DNA of 64,000 nucleotides from Candidatus Uabimicrobium amorphum (GTDB taxonomy: Bacteria > Planctomycetota > Uabimicrobiia > Uabimicrobiales > Uabimicrobiaceae): the NCBI RefSeq assembly GCF_009002475.1, contig NZ_AP019860.1, positions 186,001 to 250,000 of the forward strand, read 5' to 3'. This document shows, piece after piece, positions 51,293-59,200 of the stretch. Under the pieces are notes generated by a model. The model was not told where the DNA came from. It made no database searches and saw only the letters and a list, made by a program, of their open reading frames with translations. Both the position numbers and the translations under genes were made by a program. The stretch's first letter is position 1. Every line of letters begins with the position of its first letter.

Positions 51293-51761
51293 CAGATTCC
51301 TGTTCTTTAACTACCCACACTTTGCTTTTTGCAACAACATCTTCGTGTAGAGTAATTTCAATTGGGAAAATTCCAAGAGACTTTATTGGATAAACATCTG
51401 GGTCTTCCAGTTTCAAATTGTCTGCTTTGACACAGTTAAAACCCAACTTGTTGTATTCAGCGGCGATTAAATCGTATGTCACTGATCCAAAAAGTGTGTC
51501 GTCTTCATTTGCTTTAACTTCGATATTACATGCCGCTTTTTGTAGATCTTTTGCAACGTCTTTTAGTTGTTCTTTTTCAAGGGCTTCTTGTTGTAACATG
51601 CGTTTTTTCGCTATTTCAACAAGACGAATATTTTCTGTTGTTGCAATAACACCCAGTCCCTGTGGGATTAAATAATTTCTTGCATATCCAGGCTTAACTT
51701 TTACATAACTACCTGTTTTTCCCAATTTGGGAACATCTTTTTTTAGTAAAAGCTCTATCAT
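51285..51761 (-). CDS. rplI: 50S ribosomal protein L9
   Basis: 158 residues from ATG 51761 (GGAG 9 nt upstream); an earlier in-frame ATG would add five residues not typical of L9. The L9 signature is MIELLLKKDVPKLGKTGSYV and KPGYARNYLIPQGLGV, followed by the long helix and a C-terminal domain. It binds 23S rRNA at the base of the L1 stalk. Translationally coupled to dnaB. Confidence 0.95.
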   Translation of the reverse strand: MIELLLKKDVPKLGKTGSYVKVKPGYARNYLIPQGLGVIATTENIRLVEIAKKRMLQQEALEKEQLKDVAKDLQKAACNIEVKANEDDTLFGSVTYDLIAAEYNKLGFNCVKADNLKLEDPDVYPIKSLGIFPIEITLHEDVVAKSKVWVVKEQESGE

Positions 51762-51797
51762 GGCGATTATCTCCATATACTACGATTTGTTATTTTA

Positions 51798-51828
51798 GAA
51801 CTTCCGATACCGTAGCCATCGAAAGTTC
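51798..51828 (-). other. hairpin upstream of rplI
   Basis: GAACTTCCGAT / ATCGAAAGTTC pair at 10 of 11 positions around a 9-nt loop. It sits in the 175-bp ssb-rplI gap, where rpsR usually lies. It may be an attenuator or leader structure of the rplI-dnaB message. Confidence 0.5.
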
Positions 51829-51936
51829 TTATGTTTGAGAGAATAGTGAGAATTGAGTAGGCTACTCTTAAACAAAATGTTTAAAAAGTTCCTTATGGAG
51901 GCACTGAAGAAACTCTATTCGGGGTTTGTAAATAGT

Positions 51937-52347
51937 TTATTGTGATTCATTATCACTCGATTCACCGCTTTGATGTTGTGAATCGCTTTTTCCGTCAAAC
52001 TCCTTGTCTTTGTTTTTAGAACGGCTCAGAAATTGCAAGGTATCGGCAACCACCCTTAATTTGCTGCGTCTTTCACCTGTACGAGTTTCCCATGTATCCA
52101 ACTCCAAACGACCTTCTATAAATACAGGGCTACCTTTTGAGAGATGTTCATGACAAATTTCTGCTTTACGTCTCCACACAGTAATTTCAACAAAACATGT
52201 GTCTCGTCTTTTTTCGCCACTACTGGTTGTATAGTTGCGATTTACTGCTAAACCAAATTCAGCTACAGGCGTACCACTAGGTGTGTAACGTAAATCGGGC
52301 TTTCTCGTGAGATTTCCTATTAGAAAAACCTTATTTAAACTAGCCAT
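51937..52347 (-). CDS. ssb: single-stranded DNA-binding protein
   Basis: 136 residues from ATG 52347 (AGGAAGGTAATA upstream; an earlier in-frame start at 52428 has no support). OB fold: MASLNKVFLIGNLTRKPDLRYTPSGTPVAEFGLAVN, FVEITVWRRKAEICHEHL and VFIEGRLELDTWE. The C-terminal tail is short and acidic but ends SSDNESQ rather than the usual DDDIPF, so the partner-binding tip seems lost or altered. It coats single-stranded DNA in replication. Confidence 0.93.
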   Translation of the reverse strand: MASLNKVFLIGNLTRKPDLRYTPSGTPVAEFGLAVNRNYTTSSGEKRRDTCFVEITVWRRKAEICHEHLSKGSPVFIEGRLELDTWETRTGERRSKLRVVADTLQFLSRSKNKDKEFDGKSDSQHQSGESSDNESQ

Positions 52348-52492
52348 TATTACCTTCCTATAGGAGTTATGTTCTGTGACAATGCATTTGCGCAAGATAC
52401 CAAAATGATATATTATGCTTGTTTTCATTTAGGAGTATTAAAACTTACATTCCCCGTGTATGCCGCTAAAAGCATAGTAAGTTCGTGTAGAA

Positions 52493-52855
52493 TTAAGCTT
52501 CCGCTCCTTCTGCCGCTTCTTCTTTTGTATCTTCTTGTGTTTCTTCTGTCTCTTGATCAATGGCTCGATCATATTTTACAATCATATTGCGAAGCACAAC
52601 TTCTGAGAGTTGTATGTCTCTTTTTAAGGTAGCTATATTTTCGGCAGGCATTTGGAAATAAATTAGAAGATATGTTCCTCTCTTACGGCCTTTTATTTCG
52701 TATGCCAGTCTTCTTTCTCCCCATTTTTTAGCACTTACGATCTGACCTTCTCTACGTTCGATCAATGCTATCACTTTATTTTTTAAACCATCCCAGTCTT
52801 GGTTGGCTAGTGTGGGGTCTAGCAAAAATAGTCCTTCGTAGGTTCTAGATACCAT
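52493..52855 (-). CDS. rpsF: 30S ribosomal protein S6
   Basis: 120 residues. RTYEGLFLLDPTLANQDWDG, WGERRLAYEIKGRKRGTYLL and VVLRNMIVKYD are standard S6. The tail is acidic and rich in Glu and Ala. S6 normally pairs with S18 in the small subunit, but no rpsR lies next to ssb here. Confidence 0.95.
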   Translation of the reverse strand: MVSRTYEGLFLLDPTLANQDWDGLKNKVIALIERREGQIVSAKKWGERRLAYEIKGRKRGTYLLIYFQMPAENIATLKRDIQLSEVVLRNMIVKYDRAIDQETEETQEDTKEEAAEGAEA

Positions 52856-52891
52856 ACTATTTTCCTATAATCTAATAACTGATTTATTGTA

Positions 52892-53470
52892 TTATTCTTG
52901 ACAAAGCCATTGTTGGCACATTTCTTTGGCAGACACGATCGCATCATTAATAGAGGGAAGTTCTTCGTCGGAAAACCGAGACAGTACATGAGAAACAAGA
53001 TCGCAATCTTTATTTTCTCCTATCCCCATTTTCAGCCTTGCAAAACATTCGGAATCAAGGTGTTTTATAATGGATTTGAGTCCATTGTGTCCACCACTAC
53101 TTCCTTTTAGGCGCAAACGATTCTTACCTACAGGTAAACTTATATCATCTACAACAACAAGCAGTGACTGATTATCTAACTGAAAATAGTCGAGCATTTT
53201 TTTTGCTGCTTCCCCCGATAAATTTACATATGTCAGGGGTTTTACCAGTAAAACATCTTTGTTGCGAAACCGATAAAATGCGATTAATGATCTAAATTTT
53301 TCTTTGTTAAAAGAGATGTTCCAGTCTTTGGCTAAATTATCAACAACTGCAAATCCTAAATTATGCCGCGTATGGGCATATTTTTCACCAGGATTTCCAA
53401 TACCAAGTATAATTTTATCTACACTGTTTGTGTGTTGACAACTAAAAAATGAAAAAATTTTGTCAAACAA
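52892..53470 (-). CDS. pth: peptidyl-tRNA hydrolase
   Basis: 192 residues, starting at TTG 53470 with GAGGAG about 12 nt upstream; no ATG or GTG occurs in frame before the conserved core, so TTG is the only reasonable start. Core motifs: LGIGNPGEKYAHTRHNLGF (catalytic His), KPLTYVNLSGEA (Asn), VVVDDISLPVGKNRLRLKGSSGGHNGLKS (catalytic Asp). It frees tRNA from stalled peptidyl-tRNA. Six bp after rplY. Confidence 0.93.
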   Translation of the reverse strand: MFDKIFSFFSCQHTNSVDKIILGIGNPGEKYAHTRHNLGFAVVDNLAKDWNISFNKEKFRSLIAFYRFRNKDVLLVKPLTYVNLSGEAAKKMLDYFQLDNQSLLVVVDDISLPVGKNRLRLKGSSGGHNGLKSIIKHLDSECFARLKMGIGENKDCDLVSHVLSRFSDEELPSINDAIVSAKEMCQQWLCQE

Positions 53471-53475
53471 CTAAA

Positions 53476-54060
53476 CTATTTCTCCTCTTCGCCTTCCGCA
53501 GCAGTTTTACCTTTAGCTTTACGAGGAGGTCTAACAATTACCAACATTGTTTCACTATGGTTGGCAACTTTGTACTTGTCTGATGATCCAAGATCTTTTA
53601 CGCGAAGTTGTTCTGATATATCTAGACCAGAAATGTCGACGGTAATAGATTTGGGAATGTCACTTGGTAGACAAGTTACATTGACTTTCTTCAAACGTAT
53701 GTTGGTGGCACCACCGAATTGAATACCTTTAGGTGTTCCTTTGAAATCAAGTTCCACAGGTACGGTGATTTCTTTATCTGATGAAATGCGGAGAAAATCG
53801 ACATGGACAACTTCGTCGCCAAATGAATCGTACTGAACTTTTTGTACGATGGCTTCTTGTTCTTTACCGTCCATTTGTAGAGCCAGTATACGGTCTTTTT
53901 GCCGTTGGTATGTTACAAAATCTTCATTAGAAAATTGAATATGTAACGACTCTTTTTTTTCTCCGTATAATACGCCAGGGACATCACCACTTTGGCGTAC
54001 TCTTTTACAAGCATTGCTTCCAATAAGGCTTCTTTGCTTTATAGAAAGGGGCACACTCAC
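53476..54060 (-). CDS. rplY: 50S ribosomal protein L25/Ctc
   Basis: 194 residues from a GTG start (GGAAAGGAAATC upstream). N-terminal 5S rRNA-binding domain (VRQSGDVPGVLYGEKKESL) and the CTC-type beta domain (FGDEVVHVDFLRISSDKEITVPVEL). The tail is basic then acidic (RKAKGKTAAEGEEEK). It binds 5S rRNA in the large subunit. Eighteen bp after prs in the same operon. Confidence 0.94.
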   Translation of the reverse strand: MSVPLSIKQRSLIGSNACKRVRQSGDVPGVLYGEKKESLHIQFSNEDFVTYQRQKDRILALQMDGKEQEAIVQKVQYDSFGDEVVHVDFLRISSDKEITVPVELDFKGTPKGIQFGGATNIRLKKVNVTCLPSDIPKSITVDISGLDISEQLRVKDLGSSDKYKVANHSETMLVIVRPPRKAKGKTAAEGEEEK

Positions 54061-54077
54061 AACGATTTCCTTTCCAA

Positions 54078-55034
54078 CTAACTTTTTCCAAAATATTGAA
54101 ATAAGTAACTCACAGACTCACTGTTATTGATTCGCCTGATACACTCTCCTAACATAGGAGCAAGCGAAATTACCTTCAAATTATCTAATTGCTTTGATCC
54201 TGGTATGGGAATGCTGTCGCTAACGACAATTTCCTCTACAGGTAGTTTTTGTAGTTTTTCAGTAGCATTACCGCATAAAACGGGGTGAGTCGCACATATG
54301 TATATCTTCTTTGCACCTTTATCTTTGAGAAAGCGACATGCTTCTGCAATAGAACCTCCTGTGCTGATCATGTCGTCCACAAGCAAGGCATTTTTTTGAT
54401 CAACGTCTCCAATAATATTTAGAGAACTTACTTTTTCTGCAGACTCACGCCTTTTATCTACGATTGCTAGGTCCCCATGGAGACGTTTGGCATAAGAACG
54501 GGCTTGTTTGAGACTTCCTACATCTGGACTTACGACTACAAGATCAGGTATTTTGAGGCTCTCAAAATATGGAACGAAAACGGAACCTGCTAAAAGGTGA
54601 TCTACAGGAATATCAAAAAAACCTTGGATTTGTGCTGCGTGTAAATCTACAGTAAGAACTCTATCAACACCGGAATTGACCAATAGATTCGCGACTAACT
54701 TTGCTGTTATAGGCACACGGCCTTCGTCTTTACGATCTTTACGTGCATAACCATAGTAGGGAATCACCGCGGTGATTCTATCTGCGGATGCTCGGCGAAG
54801 ACAATCTATCAGAATCAGTAATTCCATTAGATTTTCGTTTGCTGGACAGCAAGTTGGCTGTACAATGAAAACATCAGCGCCCCTCACATCACTTTCAACT
54901 TTTACATCAACTTCTTTGTCTGGAAATCGGCCAATGTAAACTTTACCTTGTGAAACGTTTAAGTATTCACAGATTTTGTTAGTTAATTGCGGATGTGCTG
55001 TTCCTGAAAAAATTAGTAGGCGATCTCGTCTCAT
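54078..55034 (-). CDS. prs: ribose-phosphate pyrophosphokinase
   Basis: 318 residues. DRLLIFSGTAHPQLTNKICEYL start, the flexible-loop region GYARKDRKDEGRVPITAKLVAN, and the PRPP site NALLVDDMISTGGSIAEACRF (DDMISTGG). It makes PRPP from ribose 5-phosphate and ATP for purine, pyrimidine, His and Trp synthesis. Normal length. First protein gene of the prs-rplY-pth-rpsF-ssb-rplI-dnaB cluster; no clear ribosome site. Confidence 0.96.
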   Translation of the reverse strand: MRRDRLLIFSGTAHPQLTNKICEYLNVSQGKVYIGRFPDKEVDVKVESDVRGADVFIVQPTCCPANENLMELLILIDCLRRASADRITAVIPYYGYARKDRKDEGRVPITAKLVANLLVNSGVDRVLTVDLHAAQIQGFFDIPVDHLLAGSVFVPYFESLKIPDLVVVSPDVGSLKQARSYAKRLHGDLAIVDKRRESAEKVSSLNIIGDVDQKNALLVDDMISTGGSIAEACRFLKDKGAKKIYICATHPVLCGNATEKLQKLPVEEIVVSDSIPIPGSKQLDNLKVISLAPMLGECIRRINNSESVSYLFQYFGKS

Positions 55035-55181
55035 TTGAAAAGATTTGGTTGGTTTGTTAAATTGTGGATAAAATATCTATAATTTATCAAACTATCCTAT
55101 ATAAGGTGCAGTATTGTTTATTGTAACTCTATATAACAATTATATTAGAGTACTTTGTAATGAAAAAATCACTATAAAAAG

Positions 55182-55213
55182 AAAAAGAATCGGTTTGCGC
55201 CGATTCTTTTTTT
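55182..55213 (-). terminator. terminator of tRNA-Gln
   Basis: On the minus strand AAAAAGAATCGG-CGCAAA-CCGATTCTTTTT directly follows the tRNA CCA end and runs into a T tract. The A-rich start makes it usable in both directions. Confidence 0.85.
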
Positions 55214-55288
55214 TGGCTACCCCGTAAGGACTCGAACCTTAACTTACAGAACCAAAATCTGCAGTGCTACCAATTACACCACGGGGTA
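55214..55288 (-). tRNA. tRNA-Gln (anticodon TTG)
   Basis: 75 nt including an encoded CCA. The acceptor TACCCCG pairs with CGGGGTA, followed by discriminator G and CCA. The D arm is GTGTAATTGGTAGCAC, the anticodon loop TTTTGGT reads TTG, and the T arm contains GGTTCGAGTCC. It recognises CAA and CAG. Upstream of prs, with its own terminator. Confidence 0.95.
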
Positions 55289-55368
55289 GTGATTTTTCGA
55301 CGTAATTATAAGACCTATTTCATTAATGTCAATACCTTTTTTGAAATTTTTTTGAAATTTTTATAAAG

Positions 55369-55447
55369 AAGCCACTTCTTTTTAGAATAGTGGCTTGGTA
55401 CTAAGGCGTGTCATCAATTAAAGTTTGCTTAATTGAGACATGCCTTA
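55369..55447 (-). repeat. two hairpins downstream of hutU
   Basis: AAGCCACT/AGTGGCTT (55369-55396) is a possible hutU terminator. Next, TAAGGCGTGTC/GACATGCCTTA with an inner CAATTAA/TTAATTG stem (55402-55447) shares GTGTCATCAATTAAA and GTTT/AAAC sequence with the hairpin at 57620-57668 on the other side of hutU. The 171-bp gap holds no gene. Confidence 0.65.
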
Positions 55448-55459
55448 ATCGAAAAATCA

Positions 55460-57478
55460 TTATTGTTTTTTGGGGAAAGATTTCTTTACCGTTTCTTGTA
55501 TCAAAGTGTCTTTCGGAATGTAGGGTAGTGTTATGTGATTTGTTTCGTCGTTATATTCCATACAAGTTTTTATAGAGTTGGTGTTGCGTGCCCAAGCTCT
55601 TCTTGCGACACCGCCCATGACATCCCAACTCATGGCCAGTTTGATAATTTTGTCAATGCGCTCGCTACCGTCGAGAAGTAGACCAAAGCCACCATTTACG
55701 GATTTACCAATACCCACACCGCCACCATTGTGAAGGACCACAAGGCTCATTCCACGTGCAGCATTACCAGCAAAACACTGTATTGCCATATCGGCCATCA
55801 CATTGCTTCCGTCTTTAATATTCGCGGTTTCGCGAAAAGGAGAGTCTGTGCCACCAGTATCGTGATGATCACGGCCCAACATAATAGGGCCAACCTCACC
55901 TTTTCTCACCATATCGTTAAATTTTAGAGCTATCTTCACTCGTCCGCCAGCATCTTGGTATAGTATGCGTGCTTGGGAGCCAACCACCATTTTATTTTTG
56001 GCAGCATCGCGAACCCATACATAGTTGTCTTTGTCTTGTATGCGTCTTTCTGGATCTATACACTCCAGCGCTGCTTGGTCTGTTTTTTGTAAGTCGCTTT
56101 CTTTTCCCGTTAAACATACCCAGCGAAACGGTCCATATCCGTAATCAAAAAGTTCTGGGCCAAGGATATCTTCCACGTAAGAAGGAAAAATAAAGCCATC
56201 TGTTTCATCAATTCCATTTTTGGCAATTTCTTGGACTCCAGCATCAAACACGGCTTTCATAAAACTATTGCCATAGTCGAAAAAGTATGTTCCTTTTTCC
56301 ACAAGAGATTTAACGTGTTTGTAGTGTTCACGCAACGATTTATCAACTAAAGATTTGAATTTTTCACGGTCTTTTTTGAGTAGCTCTGTTCTTTCGGCGA
56401 ATGAGATACCTTGAGGTGTGTATCCACCTTCGTAGACGGCATGACAAGACGTTTGGTCCGATAGTAAGTCGATGGTAACGTCATTTTCTACGGCAAATGC
56501 CAACAGGTCAACGATATTGCCGTTAAAGGCGATGGAAATAGACTCGCGTTTTTCTTGATATTCTTTGGCAATCGCAAATGCGTCGCTAACGCTGCTTGTT
56601 ACCGTACCCACCCATCCTTGTTCATGACGTGTTTGGATGCGTGACGCGTCTGTCTCTGCTATAATTCCCACACCTTGTGCAATTTCAATGGATTTGGCTT
56701 GTGCACCACTCATACCACCTAAACCAGACGACACAAACAGTCGTCCACGCAGATCGTCACCCGTACCTAGTTTTATTCTACCAGCATGAAGAAGTGTATT
56801 GTATGTTCCATGTACAATGCCTTGAGGGCCGATATACATCCAACCCCCTGCGGTCATTTGTCCGTAGTTGGCAACGCCCATTTGCGTTGCGGTGTGCCAA
56901 CTTTCGGGGTTGTTGAATAGACCAATCATCATACCATTGGTGATGATAACGCGTGGACTATTTACGCAAGAAGAAAAAAAACCCAAGGGATGCCCGGACT
57001 CAATCACCAGAGTTTGGTCTTCTGTTAAATTTTGTAGATATTTTTTTATTAAGCGAAACTGCAACCAGTTTTGACAGACCTGTCCTGTTTCACCGTAGGT
57101 GACAAGTTCATAGGGGTACAGGGCAACGTTAAAATCAAGATTGTTATCCATCATTAACTGAAAAGCTTTGCCTGCAAGACAACGCCCTTCGTATTCTTCA
57201 ATGTTTTTCGCCTTGATGTTTCCTTGAGGGCGATAGCGGTAAGCGTAAATTCTGCCGCGTTCCACTAATTCTGTCATAAACTCTTCTGCCAATTGGTCAT
57301 GTAAATTTTCTGGGACATAACGCAATGCGTTTTTCAGTGCTACACGTGCTTGTTCCTCTCGCAAGGTAAATCCTCGATCAGGCGCACGACGAATGCCCTC
57401 CACAAAATTAGGGTATTCAGGTAGGTTTTCATCGAGTTTAATCGTCATTTTTTTTGAAATATCAATGTTAGTAATCAT
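55460..57478 (-). CDS. hutU: urocanate hydratase, long (eukaryote-like) form
   Basis: 672 residues with AAAAAGGA before the ATG. It converts urocanate to imidazolone propionate with bound NAD in histidine breakdown. Core motifs include NYGQMTAGGWMYIGPQGIVHG, SSGLGGMSGAQAKS and the C-terminal ALHNGGGVGIG-like VVLHNGGGVGIGKSVNGGFG and LAMSWDVMGGVARRAW. The typical bacterial enzyme has about 555 residues and a GGGVG-x-G-F-S-x-H end, whereas this length and the NGGFGLLLDG-SWDV ending match the mammalian type. No other hut gene is nearby. Flanked by two related hairpin repeats. Confidence 0.95.
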   Translation of the reverse strand: MITNIDISKKMTIKLDENLPEYPNFVEGIRRAPDRGFTLREEQARVALKNALRYVPENLHDQLAEEFMTELVERGRIYAYRYRPQGNIKAKNIEEYEGRCLAGKAFQLMMDNNLDFNVALYPYELVTYGETGQVCQNWLQFRLIKKYLQNLTEDQTLVIESGHPLGFFSSCVNSPRVIITNGMMIGLFNNPESWHTATQMGVANYGQMTAGGWMYIGPQGIVHGTYNTLLHAGRIKLGTGDDLRGRLFVSSGLGGMSGAQAKSIEIAQGVGIIAETDASRIQTRHEQGWVGTVTSSVSDAFAIAKEYQEKRESISIAFNGNIVDLLAFAVENDVTIDLLSDQTSCHAVYEGGYTPQGISFAERTELLKKDREKFKSLVDKSLREHYKHVKSLVEKGTYFFDYGNSFMKAVFDAGVQEIAKNGIDETDGFIFPSYVEDILGPELFDYGYGPFRWVCLTGKESDLQKTDQAALECIDPERRIQDKDNYVWVRDAAKNKMVVGSQARILYQDAGGRVKIALKFNDMVRKGEVGPIMLGRDHHDTGGTDSPFRETANIKDGSNVMADMAIQCFAGNAARGMSLVVLHNGGGVGIGKSVNGGFGLLLDGSERIDKIIKLAMSWDVMGGVARRAWARNTNSIKTCMEYNDETNHITLPYIPKDTLIQETVKKSFPKKQ

Positions 57479-57835
57479 AAAAAAATCCTTTTTGTAGAAC
57501 CTAAGGAATATTGAACGGTTATATTCTGTAGCGCATGATAACTTGTCCTGGCTAGACTCCCATTTTCAAGTTTATGTTGTCGGTTTATCATGTGGAATAG
57601 AATGGGTGTCAGGCTCGAATTAGGGAGTGTCATCAATTAAATAAACTTTCATGGATGACACTCCCTAAATGACCAAATAAATATTTACAAATATTGCGTA
57701 ATACATTATGATCAGATGTCAAAATCTTTATGCGATTGCAAAGAAATTTACAAATAGGATGTGGATACGTTATTTTGTTTCACCTCCGCGGCGTAAAGAT
57801 TCGTTTTATATAGAAAGACGTGGTACACTTAGTTT
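57479..57835. other. divergent hutU/phoH intergenic region
   Basis: 357 bp. GGGTGTCAGGCTCGAA near 57605 is a degenerate copy of the GTGTCAGACTCAAA unit found around the LRR gene. The TTAGGG hairpin follows (57620-57668). Short frames in 57708-57914 are not supported. The phoH start has no clear ribosome site. Confidence 0.5.
57620..57668. repeat. 15-bp perfect hairpin, TTAGGG family
   Basis: TTAGGGAGTGTCATC / GATGACACTCCCTAA pair perfectly around a 19-nt loop that contains AAATAAACTTTC. The size and the arm ends (TTAGGG...TCATC) equal those of the hairpin at 7560-7609. The GTGTCATCAATTAAA part equals the repeat at 55409-55422. Confidence 0.75.
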
Positions 57836-58774
57836 ATGGAACATATTATATCTCTTCAAGATTTTCCCGATATATCATTGCTTTTTGGAACACAAAATTG
57901 CAACATTAAACTGATGAAAAAAAAATTTAATGTCGATATTCTCGCTCGGGATAATCTAAAAATATTAGGGGACGCACACTCTATAGAGTGTGTAACTAGT
58001 GTTGTTGAACAAGTAAAAAATAAGATACTAGCAAAAGGTAATATTAGCCAAAAAGAAATAGATAGTATTATCGAGAAACACTTACCCCAAGAAGAAAAAG
58101 AAAAGCCGCCTGTGGAGGAAAGCGAATATTTTCCTATTTCTCCACGAACCTTAGGCCAAAAAAACTATCTTTCCGCAATGAAAAAAAACGATATTGTTTT
58201 TGCGATAGGTCCTGCAGGAACCGGGAAAACTCATTTAGCGGTGGCGATGGCTCTTGACGCTTTACGTAAAAATGTTGTTCGCAAACTCATACTAGTGCGT
58301 CCTGCCGTCGAAGCAGGGGAAAAACTCGGTTTTTTACCTGGTGATTTCCAAGCTAAGGTAAATCCTTATCTCCGTCCTCTTTACGATTCCCTTTATGATT
58401 TGGGAGATTATACTAGAGTAAAGAAGTATATGGAAAAAAATATTATCGAAGTAGCACCATTGGCGTATATGCGCGGACGTACTCTAGAGAATGCCTTTAT
58501 TATACTTGATGAGGCTCAAAACACCACAAGTGGACAGATGCGTATGTTTTTAACTCGCATGGGGCTTCATTCGAAAACCGTAGTTACCGGGGATCGAACT
58601 CAAGTGGACTTACCTCCTGGGCAAGTATCTGGTTTAGTGGAAGCGGAGAGAATTTTACAAGGTGTTCGTGGAATTGAATTTGCGCACCTAACACAAAATG
58701 ATATTGTCCGCCATCGTTTAGTTCAAAGAATTGTAGATGCTTATGAAAAAAAATCGCAAAATAGTCATCACTAA
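57836..58774 (+). CDS. phoH: PhoH-family ATPase
   Basis: 312 residues. N-terminal KH-like region (FNVDILARDNLKILGDAHS), then a P-loop ATPase: IGPAGTGKTHLAVAMALDAL (Walker A), LVRPAVEAGEKLGFLPGD (hallmark of PhoH) and AFIILDEAQNTTSGQMRMFLTRMG (Walker B). PhoH proteins act on RNA, probably with YbeY in rRNA processing. The next gene, ybeY, overlaps by 38 bp. The start fits the usual family N-terminus. Confidence 0.94.
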   Translation: MEHIISLQDFPDISLLFGTQNCNIKLMKKKFNVDILARDNLKILGDAHSIECVTSVVEQVKNKILAKGNISQKEIDSIIEKHLPQEEKEKPPVEESEYFPISPRTLGQKNYLSAMKKNDIVFAIGPAGTGKTHLAVAMALDALRKNVVRKLILVRPAVEAGEKLGFLPGDFQAKVNPYLRPLYDSLYDLGDYTRVKKYMEKNIIEVAPLAYMRGRTLENAFIILDEAQNTTSGQMRMFLTRMGLHSKTVVTGDRTQVDLPPGQVSGLVEAERILQGVRGIEFAHLTQNDIVRHRLVQRIVDAYEKKSQNSHH

Positions 58775-59171
58775 CGAGCAGTCGCATGTAGAGATAATTC
58801 CCTCTCAGATAAAAAAAGCTCTAGAATTAATACCAGAGCTGGATAATTTTCGTTTATCTATCGTTTATGTCGATGATGCCGAAATTAGCACTTTTAACGA
58901 GAGATATTTAAAACATACCGGACCAACAGATGTACTCAGCTTTCCTATTTCTTCTAAAGAAGGCGAACTGATTGTTTCGGCAGAGACAGCTTTACGTGAA
59001 GCTACGGAAAGAAAGATTGATGTGCAGGGGGAAATTTTGCTGTACACATTTCATGGTGTTTTGCATCTCTTGGGATATGATGATCACAGTGATGAAGAAT
59101 ACAAGGAAATGCATGCGATAGAAAAAAAACTTCTAGAACAATTAGGGTATACTTGGAGTTGGGATGATTAG
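58737..59171 (+). CDS. ybeY: endoribonuclease YbeY
   Basis: 144 residues. The zinc site is FHGVLHLLGYDDHSDEEY (His-x3-His-x5-His form), and the core has STFNERYLKHTGPTDVLSFPI. YbeY matures rRNA ends and takes part in ribosome quality control. ATG 58737 and ATG 58743 are both possible. It overlaps phoH, the common phoH-ybeY pairing, and is followed 29 bp later by a periplasmic protease gene. Confidence 0.94.
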   Translation: MLMKKNRKIVITNEQSHVEIIPSQIKKALELIPELDNFRLSIVYVDDAEISTFNERYLKHTGPTDVLSFPISSKEGELIVSAETALREATERKIDVQGEILLYTFHGVLHLLGYDDHSDEEYKEMHAIEKKLLEQLGYTWSWDD

Positions 59172-59200
59172 AATTTACGTACTGCGAAAGGGTTTCAAAT

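Noticed and set aside
57708..57914. 68-codon plus-strand frame upstream of phoH
   Set aside because: It overlaps the conserved N-terminus of PhoH in another frame and lacks a ribosome site.
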